Assembly: GCA_017303675.1 (NCBI GenBank)
Contig: JAFLBX010000001.1
Location: 1,127,970 to 1,191,969, forward strand
Direction of reading: 5' to 3'
DNA from: Ignavibacteria bacterium
Lineage (GTDB): Bacteria; Bacteroidota; Ignavibacteria; Tepidaquicellales; OLB5
Length of the DNA: 64,000 nucleotides
The position numbers and the translations under genes were made by a program. Position 1 is the stretch's first letter, and each line of letters starts with the position of its first letter. The notes under the pieces were generated by a model. That model was not told the origin of the DNA and did no database searches. It saw nothing but the letters and a program-made list of their open reading frames with translations. Below are positions 17,868 to 27,640 of the stretch, piece by piece.

Positions 17868-18094
17868 TTACTCCTCAAATATATATATTAGAAATTACAA
17901 TTTATATGATTGAAATTTTCATTTTTTATGATTTCAGTATGTATAATGAAAACAGATATTTAGTATAAATTTAAGGTGGTCTTAAAACCAAAAGATTGAA
18001 TTTTGCCAATTATAAGCATATTTCATTGAAACATTTTTTTTATTAAATTGTATAAATAATATTCAGATTTATTAATTTATTAGAAAGGGTCAAA

Positions 18095-18499
18095 ATGACT
18101 AAATTTAAATTGTTTTTAGGGGTTTTTGCTTTAATGTTTGTTTTAGGGTTAACTTCTGAACTTAAAGCTCAGAACGGTCCCGTACTTTATTTCTGCGAAA
18201 AATACGGTTCAGGCGGCGAAGTATCCATCAGCGACAGGTTCTATACAGGTCCGGTTACTGTTATGGTAAAATGTGACTATGCTTTAGGCTTAAAAGATTG
18301 CTCTATCCAGTTTGATAAATACAATGGATACAGTTTTGATTACTATAAAAAAGTAGATTTCGACGTTTCAGCTGATATGAAATATATCTATTTTGAATCA
18401 AGTGATTTAAGAGTTGACTCTCCCGGTATCTACAGATGTTTCCTGCTTGACAGCAAGAAGAACACTGTTGCAAGCGCTCTTGTAGAATTCATACGATAA
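18095..18499 (+). CDS. Small exported protein, LYFCE[KR]Y family
   Basis: 134 residues with a signal peptide (about 1-25, FLGVFALMFVLGLTSELKAQ). The mature part is a ~108-residue beta-rich domain starting with LYFCEKY, then F.TGPVTVMVK, YIYFES and a C-terminal GIYRCFLLDS...VEFI. It lines up along its whole length with the lipoprotein at 35078-35485 (LYFCERY, ITVMVK, YIHFDD, GKYKVSCL, VEII), so both belong to one small exported family that I cannot name. An AGAAAGGGT ribosome-binding site precedes the ATG, and a strong terminator follows. It stands alone. Confidence 0.7.
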   Translation: MTKFKLFLGVFALMFVLGLTSELKAQNGPVLYFCEKYGSGGEVSISDRFYTGPVTVMVKCDYALGLKDCSIQFDKYNGYSFDYYKKVDFDVSADMKYIYFESSDLRVDSPGIYRCFLLDSKKNTVASALVEFIR

Positions 18500-18520
18500 C
18501 AGGCAGTTAATATTATATAT

Positions 18521-18550
18521 AAAAAAGGGAGTTATTAACTCCCTTTTTTA
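18521..18550. terminator. Bidirectional intrinsic terminator
   Basis: AAAAAAGGGAGTT-att-AACTCCCTTTTTT, a perfect stem between convergent genes. Confidence 0.92.
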
Positions 18551-18555
18551 ATTTC

Positions 18556-19188
18556 TTATCTAACAGGTAACAGTACAAATATCGTCAGATCCCATAATGC
18601 ATGAGATATCAAACCCGGCCAAACGGATTTATATTTTTTAAATACCCATCCCCAGAACAATCCGCAAATCAGCGCAGCCATAAAAAGCATAAAATTCATT
18701 GCTACAATATGTACTCCGCCATAAATCAACGAAGCTATAATCCATCCTTTATTCTCGCCGAATTTTTCAGCAAGTGTATCCTGTACAAAACCGCGCCAAA
18801 ATATTTCTTCAGCCGGACCGATAATAAATAAAAGCAGCAGCCCTATTACAGCAGGATCAAGTAAAGATTTATTATTGTAAACGCCGATAACCTGTTTATC
18901 TGCAAACGGCAGTATAAGTTTAGATATTATATCACCTGTATAAAACACCAGGTAAAGAAGTGCTGCAGAAACAATACCTATTAATAAAAATTTTGGCTCA
19001 AAAAAATATAGCCTGTAATTAATTGCCTCACCGTTACGGTGGTTAATATATAAGCCCAGTCCTGCAAGCAGCGAAGCTGCAAACGTCATTTCAAGCCAGA
19101 AGTTGAAAGTCTTTAAAACAAACATTTCAAGCCAGAACACACAAGCCAGTAAAATCAGGAATACCAGTGGTTTAATACGTTGTGTCAT
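18556..19188 (-). CDS. CPBP-family intramembrane glutamic protease (CAAX protease-like)
   Basis: 210 residues with about six to seven membrane helices. The CPBP/Abi motifs are all present: EEIFWRG (the EExxxR catalytic pair, about residues 127-133), GGVHIV (the FxxxH-like second motif) and ISHALWD (third motif). Family members cleave or process membrane-associated substrates, and some give phage or bacteriocin immunity. No bacteriocin gene is next to it. It lies 24 bp downstream of recG on the same strand, so it may be co-transcribed with it. Confidence 0.88.
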   Translation of the reverse strand: MTQRIKPLVFLILLACVFWLEMFVLKTFNFWLEMTFAASLLAGLGLYINHRNGEAINYRLYFFEPKFLLIGIVSAALLYLVFYTGDIISKLILPFADKQVIGVYNNKSLLDPAVIGLLLLFIIGPAEEIFWRGFVQDTLAEKFGENKGWIIASLIYGGVHIVAMNFMLFMAALICGLFWGWVFKKYKSVWPGLISHALWDLTIFVLLPVR

Positions 19189-19212
19189 TGTATAATTTAA
19201 TTTTATATAATT

Positions 19213-21303
19213 TTAAGCAATTTTAATTAACTCCATTGATTCGCGGTAATTTGTAAGGAAGTGTTCCCTTATGGTTGAATTTTCAAAGCTCCTAAGCTGT
19301 GGGTCTTCTGAAATGATCTTAAATGCGGAATCCCGTGCTTTTTCTACCAAAGGCATATCTTTTACTAGATCTGCCGCTGTAAATTTGAGATCTCCGGATT
19401 GCCTTGTACCGAAAACCTCACCGGGTCCGCGAAGCCTCAGGTCAGTTTCAGATATCCTGAACCCGTCATTAGTTTCGGTCATTATTTTGAGCCTTTCACC
19501 GGAAATTTCTCCTGTTGTTTCAGCCATTAAAATGCAATATGATTGTTCTGCGCCCCTGCCTACCCTACCGCGAAGCTGGTGAAGCTGGGAAAGGCCGAAA
19601 CGCTGAGCTTCTTCTATGAGCATAATAGTTGCATTTGGTATATCAATACCTACTTCAATAACTGTTGTTGATACCAGGATGTGCAGTTCCCTGTTTTTAA
19701 ATGACTCTATAGTTTCATCAATATCCTGCCATTTCATTTTTCCGTGAACTAATCCTAATTTAAGTTCCGGAAAGATCTCCTTTTGGAGTATCCCGTAATG
19801 TTTAACAGCAGATTTCAGGTCAAGTTTTTCCGATTCTTCAATGATCGGATATACTATATAAGCCTGCCGTCCGTTATTTACCTCATCTTTGATGAACTTA
19901 TATACTTTCAGCCTGTCTGTTTCACCCCGCAGCGCTGTTTTTATATCTTTCCGGTTTTTGGGCAGTTCATCAATAACTGATACATCAAGATCTCCGTAAA
20001 CTGTTAATGAAAGCGTCCTTGGAATTGGCGTAGCGGTCATAACAAGCACATCAGGATTATTACCTTTTGCCTTCAGCTTTGCACGCTGCATTACCCCGAA
20101 CTTATGCTGTTCATCAATTACAGTAAAGCCAAGTGATCTGAACTCAACTGAATTCTGAATCAATGCATGAGTACCAACAACAACCTGCGCTTTACCTGTT
20201 CTGATATCTTCAAGAACTTCATCACGTTGTTTCTTTTTTTGCCCGCCGGTAAGAAGAACGGCGTATAAACCGAGTTTTTCAAAATAGTTCTTTAAAGTTT
20301 TATAATGCTGTTCTGCCAGGATTTCAGTGGGGCACATAAAAGCAGATTGATACCCGTTTTCAGCAGCAACCAGAAAGCAAAAAACCGCGACTATAGTTTT
20401 TCCGCTGCCTACATCTCCCTGCAGCAATCTGTTCATTGATTTACCTGAACGCATATCTGAGAGAATTTCTTTAATTACCCTTTTTTGGGCTTCTGTCAGC
20501 TCAAAACCCAGGTGCTCCTTAAAAAGTTTTTCAAAATTACCGCCGATCTTTTCGAAATGGATTCCCTTTTCCGCGGTTTCTGCCGCTCTTTTTTTTAAAG
20601 CCATTGCAAGCTGAAGGTAAAACAATTCTTCAAAGGCAAGAGTTTGCCGGGTAAGCTCAATATCCTCTGCGGATCTGGGGTAGTGCATTCTGAGTATTGC
20701 TGAGCGGTGATCCAAAAGGTCATTGCCTATCCTTACCGGTTCACTCAATACTTCATTGATGCTCTCAGAAGAGTTTTTAAGTGCGTTAAAAATAATTTTT
20801 GTTAAAGTAAGAGGTTTTATCCAGGTTTTTTTAAGCTCTTCTGATAAAATATATACGGGAATTAAAGGATATTTCATCATTTCCTCATCACCTGCTTCAA
20901 ATTTCTTGTGGTCACGCATATCAAATTTTACATTTCTTTCATATGCATTATAAACAATTTTTCCCCAGAATATATATTCATCTCCTATTTTAAATTGTTT
21001 TTCCCTGTAAAAGGTATTACCCCACATCAAGGATTCAATTTTTCCTGTATCATCTGATATTGTGATCCGTGTAGGATGGTTTGGCTTGAAGGGCAAACGT
21101 TTATCGATAATTGATCCTTTTATGATGACATTCTGATCATGCAGTTTTGCCAGGCCGCTGATATTTGTATTTATCAGGTACATTCTGGGATAAACTGATA
21201 GCAGGTCTGTTGAGTATTTCAGTCCCAGCTTTTCAAATGCTTCAGCTCGTTTAGGACCAACTCCTTTAATATAGGCTATTTCTGTCTTCTTTATCGCAGG
21301 CAA
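19213..21303 (-). CDS. recG: ATP-dependent DNA helicase RecG
   Basis: Branch-migrating helicase for stalled forks and Holliday junctions. The 696 residues follow the RecG plan. A wedge/OB domain comes first (IKGVGPKRAEAFEKLGL near the N-terminus, ISDDTGKIESLMWG). The superfamily 2 core has QGDVGSGKT (Walker A), MCPTEILAEQH, GTHALIQ, DEQHKFGV and TATPIPRT. The second RecA lobe has STTVIEVGIDIPNA and QLRGRVGRG. The start is TTG at 21303. No ATG lies near it upstream of the conserved HhH-like segment, and a TATATTTG box sits 16 bp upstream. Confidence 0.96.
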   Translation of the reverse strand: MPAIKKTEIAYIKGVGPKRAEAFEKLGLKYSTDLLSVYPRMYLINTNISGLAKLHDQNVIIKGSIIDKRLPFKPNHPTRITISDDTGKIESLMWGNTFYREKQFKIGDEYIFWGKIVYNAYERNVKFDMRDHKKFEAGDEEMMKYPLIPVYILSEELKKTWIKPLTLTKIIFNALKNSSESINEVLSEPVRIGNDLLDHRSAILRMHYPRSAEDIELTRQTLAFEELFYLQLAMALKKRAAETAEKGIHFEKIGGNFEKLFKEHLGFELTEAQKRVIKEILSDMRSGKSMNRLLQGDVGSGKTIVAVFCFLVAAENGYQSAFMCPTEILAEQHYKTLKNYFEKLGLYAVLLTGGQKKKQRDEVLEDIRTGKAQVVVGTHALIQNSVEFRSLGFTVIDEQHKFGVMQRAKLKAKGNNPDVLVMTATPIPRTLSLTVYGDLDVSVIDELPKNRKDIKTALRGETDRLKVYKFIKDEVNNGRQAYIVYPIIEESEKLDLKSAVKHYGILQKEIFPELKLGLVHGKMKWQDIDETIESFKNRELHILVSTTVIEVGIDIPNATIMLIEEAQRFGLSQLHQLRGRVGRGAEQSYCILMAETTGEISGERLKIMTETNDGFRISETDLRLRGPGEVFGTRQSGDLKFTAADLVKDMPLVEKARDSAFKIISEDPQLRSFENSTIREHFLTNYRESMELIKIA

Positions 21304-21319
21304 GTGTATATTATTTCTA

Positions 21320-21327
21320 CAAATATA
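21320..21327 (-). promoter_or_regulatory. Candidate -7 promoter box for recG
   Basis: Read on the minus strand, TATATTTG (TAnnTTTG) ends 16 bp before the recG TTG start. Confidence 0.4.
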
Positions 21328-21454
21328 GCAAAATATACAAAATAATCATTCTCATTTTTTAGGTTTATGGTTATAAATTAAGATATAATTTAATTTATTT
21401 TACATATTTCTATTTCTATATTTTTGTTATTTTCGTGTTTACAATATTGAATAT

Positions 21455-22396
21455 ATGACAAAAAATAACTTTGCTTTAATTGGTGCCGGGGGATTTGTTG
21501 CTCCAAGGCATTTGCGTGCTATCAGGGATAATAATCAAAACCTGCTTGCAATTCTTGACCCAAATGATTCAGTTGGAATTATTGATTCATACTTTCCTGA
21601 AGCATCATTTTTTACTGAATTTGAGAGGTTTGACCGTCACTGTGAAAAATTAAGAAGAGACGGGGATAATAAACGTATTCATTATGTAAGTATCTGCTCT
21701 CCCAATTACCTTCATGATGCACATATAAGATTTGCTCTCAGGGCTGATGCGAATGCAATTTGCGAAAAACCGCTTGTTCTGAATCCATGGAATGCTGACG
21801 CATTAAGATCACTTGAAAAGGAAACCGGGAAGAATGTTTTTACTATTCTTCAGCTAAGGCTTCATCCTTCAATAATTGAGCTTAAGAAAAAAATTGAAGC
21901 AGCCGGCAATAAAAAGAAATATGATATAGTACTCACATATATCACACCGCGGGGTAAATGGTACCATTATTCCTGGAAAGGTGATATGCTTAAATCAGGC
22001 GGGATAGCGACTAATATTGGAATACATTTTTTTGATATGTTAACATGGATATTCGGTGACCCTAAGTCTAATATTCTTCATTATTATAAAGATGATAAAG
22101 CTGCGGGACTCCTGGAGCTTGAAAACGCAAATGTAAAGTGGTTCCTTTCGATCGATAAAAATGACCTTAAGGAAGGCGATAAAACTTTCAGATCAATTAC
22201 AATGGATGGTGAAGAAATTGAATTTTCCGAAGGCTTCACGGACCTTCATACAAACAGCTATACTGAGATATTGAACGGGAATGGTTTCAGGATAGATGAA
22301 GCAATGCCATCTATTGAAGCGGTTTATGAGATCAGAACCTCTACACCAATAGGCATAAAAGGTGATTATCATCCGTTCCTGAATAAATTCAAATAG
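21455..22396 (+). CDS. wbpB: Gfo/Idh/MocA oxidoreductase, WbpB/WlbA-like UDP-sugar dehydrogenase
   Basis: NAD-dependent oxidoreductase (313 residues) of the branch that oxidises C3 of UDP-GlcNAc-uronic acid on the way to di-N-acetylated uronic acids of O-antigen or capsule. Visible features are the Rossmann glycine motif GAGGFVAPRH at the N-terminus, DSVGIIDS, SICSPNYLH and CEKPLVLNP (the catalytic EKP lysine). GGIATNIGIHFFD carries the GG...G.H.FD active-site helix. The pattern closely follows WbpB/WlbA. The partner genes (wbpA, wbpE, wbpD) are not in the window. No ribosome-binding site is obvious before the ATG. Confidence 0.88.
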   Translation: MTKNNFALIGAGGFVAPRHLRAIRDNNQNLLAILDPNDSVGIIDSYFPEASFFTEFERFDRHCEKLRRDGDNKRIHYVSICSPNYLHDAHIRFALRADANAICEKPLVLNPWNADALRSLEKETGKNVFTILQLRLHPSIIELKKKIEAAGNKKKYDIVLTYITPRGKWYHYSWKGDMLKSGGIATNIGIHFFDMLTWIFGDPKSNILHYYKDDKAAGLLELENANVKWFLSIDKNDLKEGDKTFRSITMDGEEIEFSEGFTDLHTNSYTEILNGNGFRIDEAMPSIEAVYEIRTSTPIGIKGDYHPFLNKFK

Positions 22397-22557
22397 GCTG
22401 TTAAATTTAAATAGTATCCGGATATTGATTAAGTCTTTTACACAAGAAGGCTTTAAGTTGGTTTTTCAATTTTTCAAAACAGCTACAATCTCTTGATCTT
22501 TATATTCCGTTATTAGTTTTTTTCAAGATAAAAAAGGTTAAAATCTTAAAATTATAT

Positions 22558-24399
22558 ATGAATAATAAAGTAAATGAAACTGTAAAATCCCGCATTATCC
22601 CTTTGGAAGATTTTTTTAAAAATCCTGAAAATACAAACTACCTGATATCACCCAACGGAAAGTATATTTCTTATCTTGCACCTTATAACCAAAGATTAAA
22701 CATTTATGTACAGGAAATAAGTACCGGTAATGTAAAAAGGCTGACCGGGGTAACTGAGCGCGATATCAGCGGGTATTTCTGGGGAAATGATAATGTGATC
22801 ATTTATTTAAGGGATAATGCAGGTGATGAGAATTTTCATTTTTACTCTGTGAACATTCAAAACGGTACTAATATAGATCTTACTCCATTCGAAGGGGTGC
22901 GCGCTAATCTGATAGATGAACTTGAAGATATAGATTCTGAGATACTGATTGAAATGAATAAACGTAACCCTGAAATTTTTGATGTTTACAGACTGAATTT
23001 TGAAACAGGTGAGCTAATCATAGCAGCAGAAAACCCGGGTAATATTTCAGGCTGGGTAACCGATCATAATGGTAAAATAAGGGCTGCTATTACCACTGAC
23101 GGCGTAAACACAAGCCTGCTGTACCGCGAAAATGAAAATGAATCGTGGCATACTGTCATTACCACAAATTTTAAGGAAAGCCTTACACCTTTGTTTTTCA
23201 CGTTTGATAATAAATTCCTGTATGCATCCAGTAACATAGGAAGAGATAAGAATGCTGTTATAAGGTATGATATAAAAAATGCTGCAGAAGCGGAAGTCAT
23301 TTACGAACATCCGGAAGTGGATGTATATACACTCACTTACAGCAGAAAAAGAAAAGTTATCACTTCTGTTATCTTCAATACCTGGAAGCGTGAAAGGGTT
23401 ATTCTTGATAATGAAACCGAAAAAATGTTTAAAAGGCTGGAAAAGGATCTTGGCCAGTACGAGATATTAATTACGGATAACGATGACAATGAAGAGAAAT
23501 TTATTATCCGCACATACAGTGACCGCTCACTTGGCGCTTATTATATTTTTGATAAAGCTGCTGATACTTTAACAAAAATTTCTGATGTAAGCCCATGGAT
23601 TAATGAGAAAGAAATGGCTGAAATGAAGCCTGTTACATATCAAAGCAGGGATGGGTTATTGATTCACGGTTATTTATCTTTGCCCCTGGGCGCAGAACAC
23701 AAAAATCTGCCTGTTGTGATCAATCCACACGGTGGACCCTGGGCGCGCGATTATTGGGGTTTTAACCCTGAAATTCAGTTTTTAGTTAACCGTGGTTACG
23801 CAGTGCTGCAGATGAACTTCAGGGGTTCAGTCGGTTTCGGCAGAAAGTTCTGGGAATGCTCATTTAAAGAGTGGGGCAAAACCATGCAGAATGATATATC
23901 TGACGGTGTTAACTGGATAGTTGAGCAGGGAATTGCAGACCCTGCGCGTATAGCAATATATGGCGGCAGTTACGGAGGATATGCAGTACTTGCCGGACTT
24001 GCTTTTACCCCTGATCTTTATGCGGCAGGAGTTGATTATGTAGGCGTGAGCAATCTTTTTACATTTATGAATTCAATCCCTGCATACTGGAAGCCATATC
24101 TTGAAATGCTGTATGTAATGGTAGGCCACCCTGAAAGAGACAAAAAATTAATGGAAGATGCCTCGCCTGTATTTCATGTGGATAAAATGAAAGCACCGCT
24201 GTTTATTGCGCAGGGAAAAATGGATCCCCGTGTAAACATTAATGAATCTGACCAGATGGTAAAAGCGTTAAAAGAACGCGGCATTGATGTACCTTACATG
24301 GTGAAGGAGAACGAAGGGCATGGCTTCCTGAACCAGGAAAACAAGTTTGATTTTTACAGGGAAATGGAAACATTTCTTGCCAAACATTTAAAAGCCTGA
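22558..24399 (+). CDS. Prolyl oligopeptidase-family serine peptidase (S9)
   Basis: 613 residues, no signal peptide, so probably a cytoplasmic acylaminoacyl- or dipeptidyl-peptidase acting on short peptides. The N-terminal ~350 residues form a seven-bladed beta-propeller (TDHNGKIRAAI, SRKRKVITS and similar blades). The C-terminal alpha/beta-hydrolase domain has HGGPWARD (390-397), the nucleophile GGSYGGY with Ser471, QGKMDPRV with Asp556 and NEGHGF with His588, giving a complete triad. The start ATG follows a short A-rich leader; MNNKVNE is retained because no alternative with a better ribosome-binding site is visible. Confidence 0.93.
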   Translation: MNNKVNETVKSRIIPLEDFFKNPENTNYLISPNGKYISYLAPYNQRLNIYVQEISTGNVKRLTGVTERDISGYFWGNDNVIIYLRDNAGDENFHFYSVNIQNGTNIDLTPFEGVRANLIDELEDIDSEILIEMNKRNPEIFDVYRLNFETGELIIAAENPGNISGWVTDHNGKIRAAITTDGVNTSLLYRENENESWHTVITTNFKESLTPLFFTFDNKFLYASSNIGRDKNAVIRYDIKNAAEAEVIYEHPEVDVYTLTYSRKRKVITSVIFNTWKRERVILDNETEKMFKRLEKDLGQYEILITDNDDNEEKFIIRTYSDRSLGAYYIFDKAADTLTKISDVSPWINEKEMAEMKPVTYQSRDGLLIHGYLSLPLGAEHKNLPVVINPHGGPWARDYWGFNPEIQFLVNRGYAVLQMNFRGSVGFGRKFWECSFKEWGKTMQNDISDGVNWIVEQGIADPARIAIYGGSYGGYAVLAGLAFTPDLYAAGVDYVGVSNLFTFMNSIPAYWKPYLEMLYVMVGHPERDKKLMEDASPVFHVDKMKAPLFIAQGKMDPRVNINESDQMVKALKERGIDVPYMVKENEGHGFLNQENKFDFYREMETFLAKHLKA

Positions 24400-24471
24400 T
24401 ATAACAATTTTAAGGTTTTATTTTCTTTGCCCCTGTATCTGTAAACACATTTTAATATCTTTACTTTATAA

Positions 24472-27400
24472 ATGGAAAATTTTCTTATATACAGGTCTTC
24501 AGCAGGCTCAGGCAAAACCTTTACACTTGTTAAGGAGTACCTTAAGCTTGTCTTAAATTCACCTGACTCTTTTAAAAATATACTTGCGGTAACCTTTACA
24601 AACAAATCAGCAGCAGAAATGAAGCAAAGGATAATATCCGCTTTGAAGGAGCTTTCCAAAGGGGAAGCTGCTTCATTGGAGAAATTACTTATATCAGAGG
24701 GTGTAAAAGGGGATATCAGGCACTCTGCTTCACGGGTCCTGCAGAACATACTTCATAAATATTCATATTTTTCGGTTTCAACTATCGATAGCTTTTTCCA
24801 CCGTGTGATACGTTCATTTGCGCGTGAGCTAAGGCTGCAGCTTGGATATAATATAGAGCTTGACCAGCAGGCTGTGCTTGATAAGATAACAGATAAGCTT
24901 CTTGATGAAGCAGGTGAAAATAAAGAGCTGACAGGTTTTCTGGAAGATTTTATTTATTACAGCATAGATGATGAAAAAGGCTGGAAGATAGACTTAAAAA
25001 TCAAAGAGCTTGCAAAGGAAATATTTTCTGAAAGATATTTCATTAAAACCGGCAGCCAGGGCAGCCTGTTTGAAGGTAAAGAAAAGCTGAATGAGTTTGT
25101 AAAGCTGCTTTTTGCAATTAAAAATGATTTTGAAGGCAGGATGAAAGAGATTTCTATTAAAGCCGGCGAAATAGTGGATATGTACAGCCTTACAATCGAT
25201 GATTTCCCTTTTAAAAGATCCGGCTTTATGAATTTCCTTTTAAACCGTATCAATACCGGCGATGATTATGATCCTAAACAGCGGGCTAGAGACGCGGTTC
25301 AGGATATTAAAAAGTGGTATGGTAAAGGCTCAAAGCCTGCTGTTAAAGCAGCCGCTGAAGCGGGTTTATATGAGCTGCTGTGCGAAGCGGTTGCGCTTTA
25401 TGATTCTGAAATAACAAAATATAATACTGCGGTACATTTAGTTAAAACTATATATGTTACGGGAATATTTAAAGACCTGCGCGACAGGCTTAAGAAATAC
25501 CGTGATGAAAATAACGTGCTGCTTATTTCAGATATTAACAGCCTGCTGCTGAATGTTATTTCAGGAGAAGGGAGCCCCTTTGTTTATGAAAAGATCGGCA
25601 CCTATTACAAGAATTTCCTTATCGATGAATTCCAGGATACTTCCACATTCCAGTGGCAGAATTTCTTTCCGCTGGTTGAAAATGCATTAAGCGAAGGCAA
25701 CGGCTCTATGATAGTTGGCGATGTAAAGCAATCAATTTACCGCTGGCGCAACGGCAATATGAAGCTGCTGCTTGAAGATGTGAAAAATTCGCTTGGCGGC
25801 TTTGAAAGCCGCATCATGGAAAAAGACCTTGATGTAAATTATCGCAGCAAAAAGCTGATAGTTGAGTTCAATAACACCTTTTTTAAACAGGCTGCCGAAA
25901 ACGTTTCACTAAATGCTGATGAGGCGTACCGGGGTATCTTTGCAAAAGCCTATATTGATTCAGCTCAGGTACCAAATGATAACTCTGATAACGGGTATAT
26001 AAGCATCAGGCAGTTTGCCGGTGACCGGGAAAATGAAATTCCGGCAAATGAGTTTGCCATTGCCGATATGATAAATAATATCAAACAACAGCTTACACTT
26101 GGCTACAGGCAGCGCGATATACTGGTGCTGGTCAGGAAAAATCCTGAAGCGGTTGAAGCAGCCCATGCATTGATAGAAGCAAAGCTTAAAGTAATTTCAG
26201 GTGATTCATTGCTTTTAACAAACTCTCCCAAAGTAAGGCTGCTTGTGAATATTTTTAAGTTTATATCTGACCCGGCAAATGAAATTGCAAGGCCTGAAAT
26301 CCTTTATAATTACCTGGTATATATCAAACAGTCGTTTAGTGAGCTTAACAGCCTTTTTTCAGATAAGCTCAACAGCAATAAGCTGTTTATAAGGCTGATG
26401 CCAAAAGGATTTCTTGCAGGTGAAGGCTTAAGCTTAAACAGTGAGCTTTCAGGCAAAGGAATATATGATCTGACGGAATCTCTGCTCAGAATATTCGGGC
26501 TGCTGGATTCAGCCGATGTTTATCTTTTGAGATTCCTTGATGTTATTAAAAAATACTCCGATGAAAACTCAGGTGATGTATACGGCTTTATTAACTGGTG
26601 GGAAGACCACAAGGAAGAAAATACGGTTATTGTTCCCGAAGAGGAAGATGCCATCAGAGTTATGACAATACATAAAGCCAAAGGGCTACAGGCGCCTGTT
26701 GTGTATATTCCTTTTGCCAACTGGGATTTTACCATCAACCAGCAGTCATCGCTTATGTGGGTTTCTTCCGGTAAAAAACCATTCAACAGCGCGCCGGCAT
26801 ATTTTGTAAAGGCAGCTTCTGCTTTAAAAGATACTTATTTTTCACACGATTACCTTGAAGAAGAAGCTTTGACAATTCTGGATAACCTTAATTTATTATA
26901 TGTTGCCTTTACCCGTGCTGAAGAAAAGCTATTTGTTGGCATTCCCTTAAAAGAAAAAAAGTCATTCAATGCCGGAAGCGTTATTATTGATGCCGTTTCA
27001 GGTAACACAGAGCTGTTAAATAATTATGATGCTGAACACTCGTATTATGAAAAGGGAAATGAAAAATATTTCAGCGGCAGCTCTTCAAAATTACAAGAGA
27101 ATCCTGTTTACAGGATGAAAAGGCTTATATCGGGTGATTTCACCCAAAAAATAAAAATTAAAACTGAGCTTGAAGGTTTTGAACCTGAAAAAATCAAAAG
27201 AACAAAGGAACATAAAAACCGGGGAATAGTTCTGCATAAGGCTCTTTCATATATTAAAGATTCATCTGAAGAAGAAATTTCCTCGGCTTTAAACAGGCTG
27301 CTTTTGCAGGGTTATATTACCTCAGAAAAGCTACCCGGTCTTAATAAAGAGCTTAGGGAGATAATTCTTACCGGAGAAGCTGCTGATTGGTTTAAACCCG

Positions 27401-27639
27401 GCAATAAAATAATGAATGAAAATGATATCATTATGCCCGGCGGCTTAATATACCGGCCGGATAAAGTTATTATAAAAAATGATACTGCATCGATCATCGA
27501 TTTCAAGTCAGGCATCAGGCTTAAAGAGCATGAAAAACAATTAAAGCAGTATGGAAATGTACTGCTTGAAATGGGATATAAAAAAATAGAGATGTATCTA
27601 TATTATTTAACTGAAAAGAAAATTATTACAATAGCATAA
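24472..27639 (+). CDS. addA: UvrD-type helicase/nuclease, AddA (RecB-like) subunit
   Basis: The helicase-nuclease subunit of the double-strand-break resection complex. 1055 residues: Walker A SSAGSGKTFTLV at 9-20, TFTNKSAAEMK (motif Ia), FLIDEFQDTS (Walker B/motif II), VGDVKQSIYRWR (motif III), VNYRSKK (motif IV), VMTIHKAKGLQ (motif V) and LYVAFTRAEEKL (motif VI). The C-terminal PD-(D/E)XK nuclease part has GIVLHKALS and IIDFKSG. The next gene starts 2 bp after the stop (TAA-A-TTG) and encodes the AddB-like partner, so the two are co-translated. The Bacteroidota form is somewhat shorter than Bacillus AddA (~1230). Confidence 0.92.
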   Translation: MENFLIYRSSAGSGKTFTLVKEYLKLVLNSPDSFKNILAVTFTNKSAAEMKQRIISALKELSKGEAASLEKLLISEGVKGDIRHSASRVLQNILHKYSYFSVSTIDSFFHRVIRSFARELRLQLGYNIELDQQAVLDKITDKLLDEAGENKELTGFLEDFIYYSIDDEKGWKIDLKIKELAKEIFSERYFIKTGSQGSLFEGKEKLNEFVKLLFAIKNDFEGRMKEISIKAGEIVDMYSLTIDDFPFKRSGFMNFLLNRINTGDDYDPKQRARDAVQDIKKWYGKGSKPAVKAAAEAGLYELLCEAVALYDSEITKYNTAVHLVKTIYVTGIFKDLRDRLKKYRDENNVLLISDINSLLLNVISGEGSPFVYEKIGTYYKNFLIDEFQDTSTFQWQNFFPLVENALSEGNGSMIVGDVKQSIYRWRNGNMKLLLEDVKNSLGGFESRIMEKDLDVNYRSKKLIVEFNNTFFKQAAENVSLNADEAYRGIFAKAYIDSAQVPNDNSDNGYISIRQFAGDRENEIPANEFAIADMINNIKQQLTLGYRQRDILVLVRKNPEAVEAAHALIEAKLKVISGDSLLLTNSPKVRLLVNIFKFISDPANEIARPEILYNYLVYIKQSFSELNSLFSDKLNSNKLFIRLMPKGFLAGEGLSLNSELSGKGIYDLTESLLRIFGLLDSADVYLLRFLDVIKKYSDENSGDVYGFINWWEDHKEENTVIVPEEEDAIRVMTIHKAKGLQAPVVYIPFANWDFTINQQSSLMWVSSGKKPFNSAPAYFVKAASALKDTYFSHDYLEEEALTILDNLNLLYVAFTRAEEKLFVGIPLKEKKSFNAGSVIIDAVSGNTELLNNYDAEHSYYEKGNEKYFSGSSSKLQENPVYRMKRLISGDFTQKIKIKTELEGFEPEKIKRTKEHKNRGIVLHKALSYIKDSSEEEISSALNRLLLQGYITSEKLPGLNKELREIILTGEAADWFKPGNKIMNENDIIMPGGLIYRPDKVIIKNDTASIIDFKSGIRLKEHEKQLKQYGNVLLEMGYKKIEMYLYYLTEKKIITIA

Positions 27640-27640
27640 A

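Noticed and set aside
18556-19188. CPBP protease as part of a bacteriocin or phage-defence system
   Set aside because: No precursor peptide, transporter or defence gene is nearby; its only close neighbour is recG.
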